From: Scleroderma bovista | Taxonomy: Eukaryota > Basidiomycota > Agaricomycetes > Boletales > Sclerodermataceae | NCBI GenBank assembly: GCA_037178675.1 | Contig: JAYMGJ010000007.1 | Span: forward strand, 1-35,044 | DNA length: 35,044 nt | Direction: 5' to 3' | Part shown: positions 30,640-35,044 of the stretch, in pieces | How positions within the stretch are numbered: position 1 is the first letter of the stretch | Layout of the letters: every line of letters starts with the position of its first letter | Translations under genes and position numbers: made by a program | Notes under the pieces: model-generated | Database searches by the model: none | Told to the model about the DNA's origin: nothing | Seen by the model: the letters and a program-made list of their open reading frames with translations, nothing else

Positions 30640-33146
30640 CGTCCATTATCGCCATACCATCATCCGAAGAATTCTTCGTTCTGAACGAGCTCAAGGCCCA
30701 TTCGGAGAAGGCTATGACGAGGAAGAACCTCTTCCGTCAACTGAATGCGACTAAATTTTTCCAAACAACGTGTTTGGATTGGGTCAAGGCTGGTTTGCAG
30801 GTTTGCAGGCAGGGTTACAACATGCTCAACTTGTTGATTCACCGCAAGGTATGCATTTATTGTCGTTTCATATTCAGTAGGTTTACGCATCTATTCTACG
30901 TATAAAGTCTGGTGTGACCTGTGACGCGCGATCGCTATTTAATGGACAAGAATTCTATTTACTTAGGGCGGTCACCTTCCTTCTCGACGAAGGAAGCCGG
31001 ATCTCATATACAGCGCCATCATCAACGTGGCCTGTGACGCGCGACCGCCATTTAATGGTCAATATTTGCTATGGATGCCCCCCCCCCCTCCCTCGAACAA
31101 GGCAGACTCTTGGTGGGTCAGTGTTGCCCATTATAACCGGGAGCGTATCCGGCGTGGTGCCACTGTCGACAAGGCGGTCGTGAAGAAGAACTTGGCGTCT
31201 CACCCGTAAGTAAAATGTGATTTCCTGCCTCGCCCTCTTTTAATGCATTATACTTGAAAGCTGAACAAGAGAGGCAGCGCGGCTATCTCAAGGATGGACC
31301 GTACGTCAGTGCTGAAGAGGCCATCGCAATTTACATGGCCACTGTCCACTGGCTTGAAAGCCGAAAGTTTGCGCCTATCCCATTCCCGTAAGACCTACTT
31401 TCATTCCCTTAATTAATCCCTTTCTTATCGTCTTGGCTCTTGAAAAGCTTAAAGAGGCGTACTCGGTCAAGGGTCGCCTTAAACAGTCGCAACGTGAGGA
31501 ACTGGCACTCATCGAGCAAGCCTACGACAACCCACACGAATGTAAGCTTCCATCCTTTATGGCAACGGACTCGGTTCATTTATTTGTTCAGGTTTGTCAC
31601 GTATCAAATGTCTGCTCTTGACCCAGCGTGCATTCAAGGAGGCTGGTATAGAGTTTTTCGATACCTATGACAAACTCATCCCTTGCTATGACATTGAGCC
31701 AGTGGAGCAGATCACCGATGCGGTCAGTTTTATTTGTGCTTTTCTCTGTACTTCCCCTGACCATGACTTGTTTAGTACCTTGACCAATTCCTGTTCTTCA
31801 AAGCCGACAAGCGAGATCTTTTCCCTGCATGGATCAAACCTGCGGATACAGAACCTCCTCCACTCCTTGTATACGAGGTTAGTATTACTTATCCATACTT
31901 ATTTATCCACAATGGTAATATATACTTGCTGTGTCTTTTTTCCACAGTGATGTCAAGGTATCAACAACCTTACTGATGTCTGGGAGACCAGCGAGGGTGA
32001 ATGCGTTGTCATGACGGAAACCGTGGTTTCCAAGGGGTACAAGAAGATCGACCTGACGCTTCTTGACCGCTTACTCTGCTTGATTATGGACCATAATCTG
32101 GCGGATTACATCACAGCGAAAAATAACACTGTCCTAACTTACAAGGACATGATGGCGCACACCAACGCGTATGACCTTATCCGTGGTCTACAATTCTCCG
32201 CATTCGTCTTTCAATATTAGGGTCTCGTACTGGATCTTCTCGTCCTCGGTCTCCAGTGAGCCAGCGAGATGGCTGGGAACAACTTTTTCCAATATCGCGC
32301 TTCTGCTACGGAGACTCGCCACCCCATCCGTCTGTACTCTCGCTACGTCGATCGGCTCCATGTTCTCAGATGAAGCGCCCTATCTTATTCGGCGATAGCT
32401 GAGTGCGAACCCGGATCCTCCCAACAGCAAGCGTTGCTGGCCTCGGGATCACCGCATGAGACTTATCAAGCACGATGTGAATCTCGGGAGAGCGGTATTC
32501 TGGAACGTCAAGCAGAGCCTACCTAGGTCCTTGACTATGATCGAATGGGAGGACACCTTCGTTAGTGTCTATTCCAAGGATAACCCACAGCTCCTGTTTT
32601 CGATGTCTGGCTTCGAGGTTCGCATTTTGCTGAAGATTAGGATGCTGGGTGGAGAGCAGTTCTCATTGAAGGATGCTGTTTGGAATCTCACGAACGAGCA
32701 GACGAAGGAGCGGACAGCCCAGGCATTCCTGCGTGTTTCTGATGACGGTAAATCATTATCCAGTTGGATGCATATCGGTGCCCTTTACTGATGTGTTCCC
32801 ATCCAGGTATCCAGCAGTTCAACAACCGTATCCGCCAAGTCCTCATGGGTTCGGGTTCGACGACGTTCTCCAAGATTGTCAATAAGTGGAATATTGCATC
32901 GATTAGGCTGATGACATACTATCGCGAAGCTGTCATCCATACAAATGAACTTTTGGGTGCCCTTGTCAAAGCCGAGAACAAGATTCAGACGTGTGTAAAG
33001 ATCGGCTTGAACAGTAAGATGCCATCGCGTTTCCCGCCAGCTATCTTCTACACGCCGAAGGAATTGGGCGGTCTTGGGATGTTGTCTATGGGCCACGTCC
33101 TTATCCCCCAGAGTGATTTACAGTGGTCAAGCAGACGGACGTTGGA
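30640..33146 (+). pseudogene. prp8: PRP8 spliceosome core segment, right-arm copy, decayed
   Basis: Exons in order: FFVLNELK and [11 protein letters not shown] to LNLLIHRK (ends 30848); gap; [15 protein letters not shown] (about 31099-31205); [18 protein letters not shown] to APIPFP (31261-31387); [20 protein letters not shown] (to 31541); [19 protein letters not shown] (to about 31722); [133 protein letters not shown]. Stops: TGA 31948-31950 (Trp in the left arm), TAG 32218-32220 (shared), and TGA 32257-32259 (CAA in the left arm, Arg in Prp8). A base is missing after SDLQWS near 33128. The segment covers part of the N-terminal domain and the RT-like and thumb regions only. Confidence 0.85.
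30849..31098 (+). other. Non-PRP8 stretch replacing internal exons (right arm)
   Basis: Direct copies CCTGTGACGCGCGATCGC and CCTGTGACGCGCGACCGC, each followed by ATTTAATGG, lie at 30918-30946 and 31031-31058. Between them is a hairpin CTTCCTTC-TCGAC-GAAGGAAG. The segment stands in for more than 100 Prp8 residues and is mirrored in the left arm. Confidence 0.5.
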
Positions 33147-33714
33147 GGTCGGTTTCTCTCTCTTACTCCACGGTGAATACTCATGGTTTCACTTCATAGT
33201 TACTCGCTTCCATCCCCGCTGTACAGATATCGCTTACACTATAGGCCCTCTCTACGAAGCTGAGGTCCATGACTATCTGGGCGTGTGCCGTTGACCTACT
33301 CGGTCGCTCTCTTGCCTATGGCGGTGTGCTCCATTTGGAAAAGGTTTGAATAGCTTTTTTTATTATCCAAAAGTGTGTCGCCTTGACCTTCCATTGGTAG
33401 GATGGATATGCCCTGGAGAACCTTGATATCTATACCATAGAAGACGGTGTCGAGGAGGTCATCATTCACGATGTACGCAGCCGTTTTGACATGATCGTGT
33501 CCGGCTAGCATCTCACCACAATGTAAACTTCTGGCACACTCGTGTTTGGCAGTACTGACGCAACTTACATGTGCAGTGCTACGTTGGCTGTCCCGACAAC
33601 CCTTCTTTCCGTGAGTAGTCTACAAACAGTAGTCGGTTGGCCGATTCACTTGAACTACACGTCAGTCGGCTCGGAGCCCTTGGATACTTTGGCAGACTGG
33701 ATCTGCAGATCAGT

Positions 33715-34480
33715 TCCAACTCTATCTGCTCTCACCCAATGAATATCCGGAGGAAGCAGTTGTGTGTTCAGCTGCGGCTTTGAACGGTCTACTTTTCTGT
33801 ACTGCCGAGCCCCAGTAAGGAATATTGGTTTGTCTATCTTCCTTACTTATTATTCGTAAGCAAAGTAAGGGCTGCGGCCTTGAAACACTGCAGCATAACT
33901 TTGGAGTTACTGATGAAAGCCAATGGTATGAAGTGATCAACAAGATATTGATGAGATTTGGTGCTAACTTGTTCATTCACTGTAGGAACCATTTTTCTCA
34001 AAGATTTGCTTGACCCACAGAAGTGCTACAAAGCCCTTGCCAACATGAACAATTTGTTTGGAGTCACTATCAATGTTCTGGACATTCGAGGCTCTCACGA
34101 GAAGGTCATCCCTCCTACTGAATATGAGAACAAAATCGTTGATGGCACTGTTGTTGAACTCGAAGTCGTCTCTAAACTGTATATGTATCTTTTCTTCTTA
34201 CACCGTTAACTAATATGCTTTGCAGCTGGGTTATCACGTCACGTCCAGACACTCCTCCCAGGACGCAAACGGGTCGCATGTTTATCAGCTAGACTTAAAG
34301 AAACTGAAAGTCTTACCATATGCTGATTATGTGCCCCCAAGTTTACTGGAGAAAGGAAAGCCCAAGGCGACTGACAACTTGGGGTCTCTCTCCTCATCCA
34401 AGAAGACCACCACCACGGCATCTCATGTTGGTTCTCCGAAGCGGTCAGAGCTTTCTGATGACAACACGATGGAGGAGTGA
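33715..34480 (+). pseudogene. 3' fragment of an unknown multi-exon gene, cut at the palindrome edge
   Basis: Just outside the right arm the frame gives LYLLSPNEYPEEAVVCSAAA, then a possible exon 33894-33960 (NFGVTDESQWYEVINKILMR), then 33986-34178 (IFLKDLLDPQKCYKALANMN, LFGVTINVLDIRGSHEK, VELEVVSKL). A 47-nt intron (34179-34225, branch CTAAT) follows. After it, the spliced frame stops within about 21 codons, while another frame continues (GSHVYQLDLKKLKVLPYADY) to TGA at 34478-34480, so one base was probably lost. The second intron would be only 25 nt. I recall similar Agaricomycete proteins but no named domain. The 5' part is missing where the arm begins. Confidence 0.45.
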
Positions 34481-35026
34481 AAAGAGTGGGAATTTATTTG
34501 CACCATACATTTTATATTGATAGTTGTGATGAGTTGTGAAATCAATGCAATGTCTTTGTGTTTGTGTCAATAAATACTTTGGGAGTGCATGTGCGCTACG
34601 ATTCTCACGATCTGAGCCAACAGTGATCAGCCAAACATGGTCATTAGTACGTGAAATGAGGGGGTCTGATAATCGGAAGACAGACATCCGAGTAGACGTG
34701 CATTTCCTCGTTTCTGGTGTCATGTCTACTCCCGTCTTCATGATCACGTCGGCACTGAGCTCATCACTGCTCACCTTGCTTGTTGTCAAACTCCAATTTT
34801 CCCACAGGCTCGGGCTGCAACACCAGCTCGGATTTGGGTGGCTGTGAACTAAATTTCCATGCCCCAGTGGTAGGCCTTGGACACTCCTGTGGAACTGAGA
34901 CTGAGCGATTTCAGGTTCATCACAGCTTGTGGCAGGCTCAATGGCCGAACAATTTTTCCAGACTTGCGTCTGTGGCCACTCCTTCTCCTGTGTTTCTGAC
35001 TTCACCAAGCACGAATGGGGATGCAC
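34445..35026 (-). CDS. Uncharacterised open frame, 193 codons, doubtful
   Basis: A long uninterrupted minus-strand frame has no strong gene on the other strand beyond 34480. It has scattered Cys and Trp residues but no motif, hydrophobic segment or repeat I recognise. It may continue past the window edge as part of a larger gene. Length is the only argument for it. Confidence 0.2.
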   Translation of the reverse strand: MHPHSCLVKSETQEKEWPQTQVWKNCSAIEPATSCDEPEIAQSQFHRSVQGLPLGHGNLVHSHPNPSWCCSPSLWENWSLTTSKVSSDELSADVIMKTGVDMTPETRKCTSTRMSVFRLSDPLISRTNDHVWLITVGSDRENRSAHALPKYLLTQTQRHCIDFTTHHNYQYKMYGANKFPLFSLLHRVVIRKL

Positions 35027-35044
35027 AAAAGGAAGGAAACGACT

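Larger units (their letters stand above)
28868..33714 (-). repeat. Right arm of the 19-kb inverted repeat
   Basis: This is the reverse complement of 14503-19347 with about two net indel bases. It starts right after the H3-tail-like gene (54 bp past its stop) and ends at GATCTGCAGATCAGT, where sequence switches to that of another gene fragment. Sampled differences from the left arm are nearly all CpG transitions. The arm holds a PRP8 segment (+), an inverted PRP8 exon (-) and the possible membrane-protein gene (-). Confidence 0.95.

Noticed and set aside
14503..33714. Palindrome as a single giant terminal-inverted-repeat transposon
   Set aside because: No target duplication at the edges and no transposase I recognise inside; kept only as one possible mechanism.
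14503..33714. Palindrome as an assembly artefact
   Set aside because: Arm differences are patterned CpG transitions on both sides plus small indels, and the inner edges differ by a ~143-bp piece; an artefact would give identical or allelic copies. Long reads are still the proof.

Overview
The window reads as repeat-dense accessory DNA from a mushroom-forming basidiomycete (Agaricomycetes). Exons are short, and phase-consistent GT..AG introns of about 40-60 nt with CTNAN branch sites occur throughout. The gene families are ones I associate with Agaricomycetes: a chromodomain Ty3/gypsy element, a Plavaka-type DNA transposon, and DUF6532-like and DUF6698-like genes. A Boletales-like fungus (Pisolithus, Suillus or Scleroderma type) is a guess from recalled family resemblance. 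All family names are from memory because no search could be run.

Left part (1-14,500). Positions 1-5642 hold the 3' part of a decayed Ty3/gypsy chromovirus: protease, reverse transcriptase, RNase H, integrase and chromodomain on the + strand, then an antisense, spliced extra ORF, a polypurine tract and the 3' LTR. The LTR abuts a broken DUF6532-like gene (-). Next come a Plavaka transposase pseudogene (+, 7243-9296), a ~1 kb tandem array whose units carry splice-like signals, and a multi-exon DUF6698-like gene (-, 10621-12177) that still reads open through its recognisable exons. Sparse sequence with a small tandem repeat follows.

Right part (14,503-33,714). A very large inverted repeat dominates the window. 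Two ~4.85 kb arms (14503-19347 and 28868-33714) are nearly colinear reverse complements around a ~9.5 kb spacer. Each arm carries a decayed, intron-containing segment of the spliceosome core gene PRP8, with one exon inverted and a block of exons missing, plus a possible small spliced membrane-protein gene. Where I compared the arms, nearly all differences are CpG-to-TpG/CpA transitions. In at least two places the same ancestral CpG appears hit on opposite strands in the two arms, so the duplication looks old and the decay resembles methylcytosine deamination.

The spacer contains a small Ser-rich gene (-), two solo LTRs of one family in opposite orientation, each with an intact 5-bp target duplication, a seven-exon 492-codon gene of unknown function whose last exon is split by one of those LTRs, a six-copy ~146-bp tandem array, low-complexity DNA, a small fold-back element, and a gene whose product begins with a near copy of the histone H3 tail. 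Beyond the right arm lie fragments of another multi-exon gene. No RNA genes, CRISPR arrays or replication origins were recognised.
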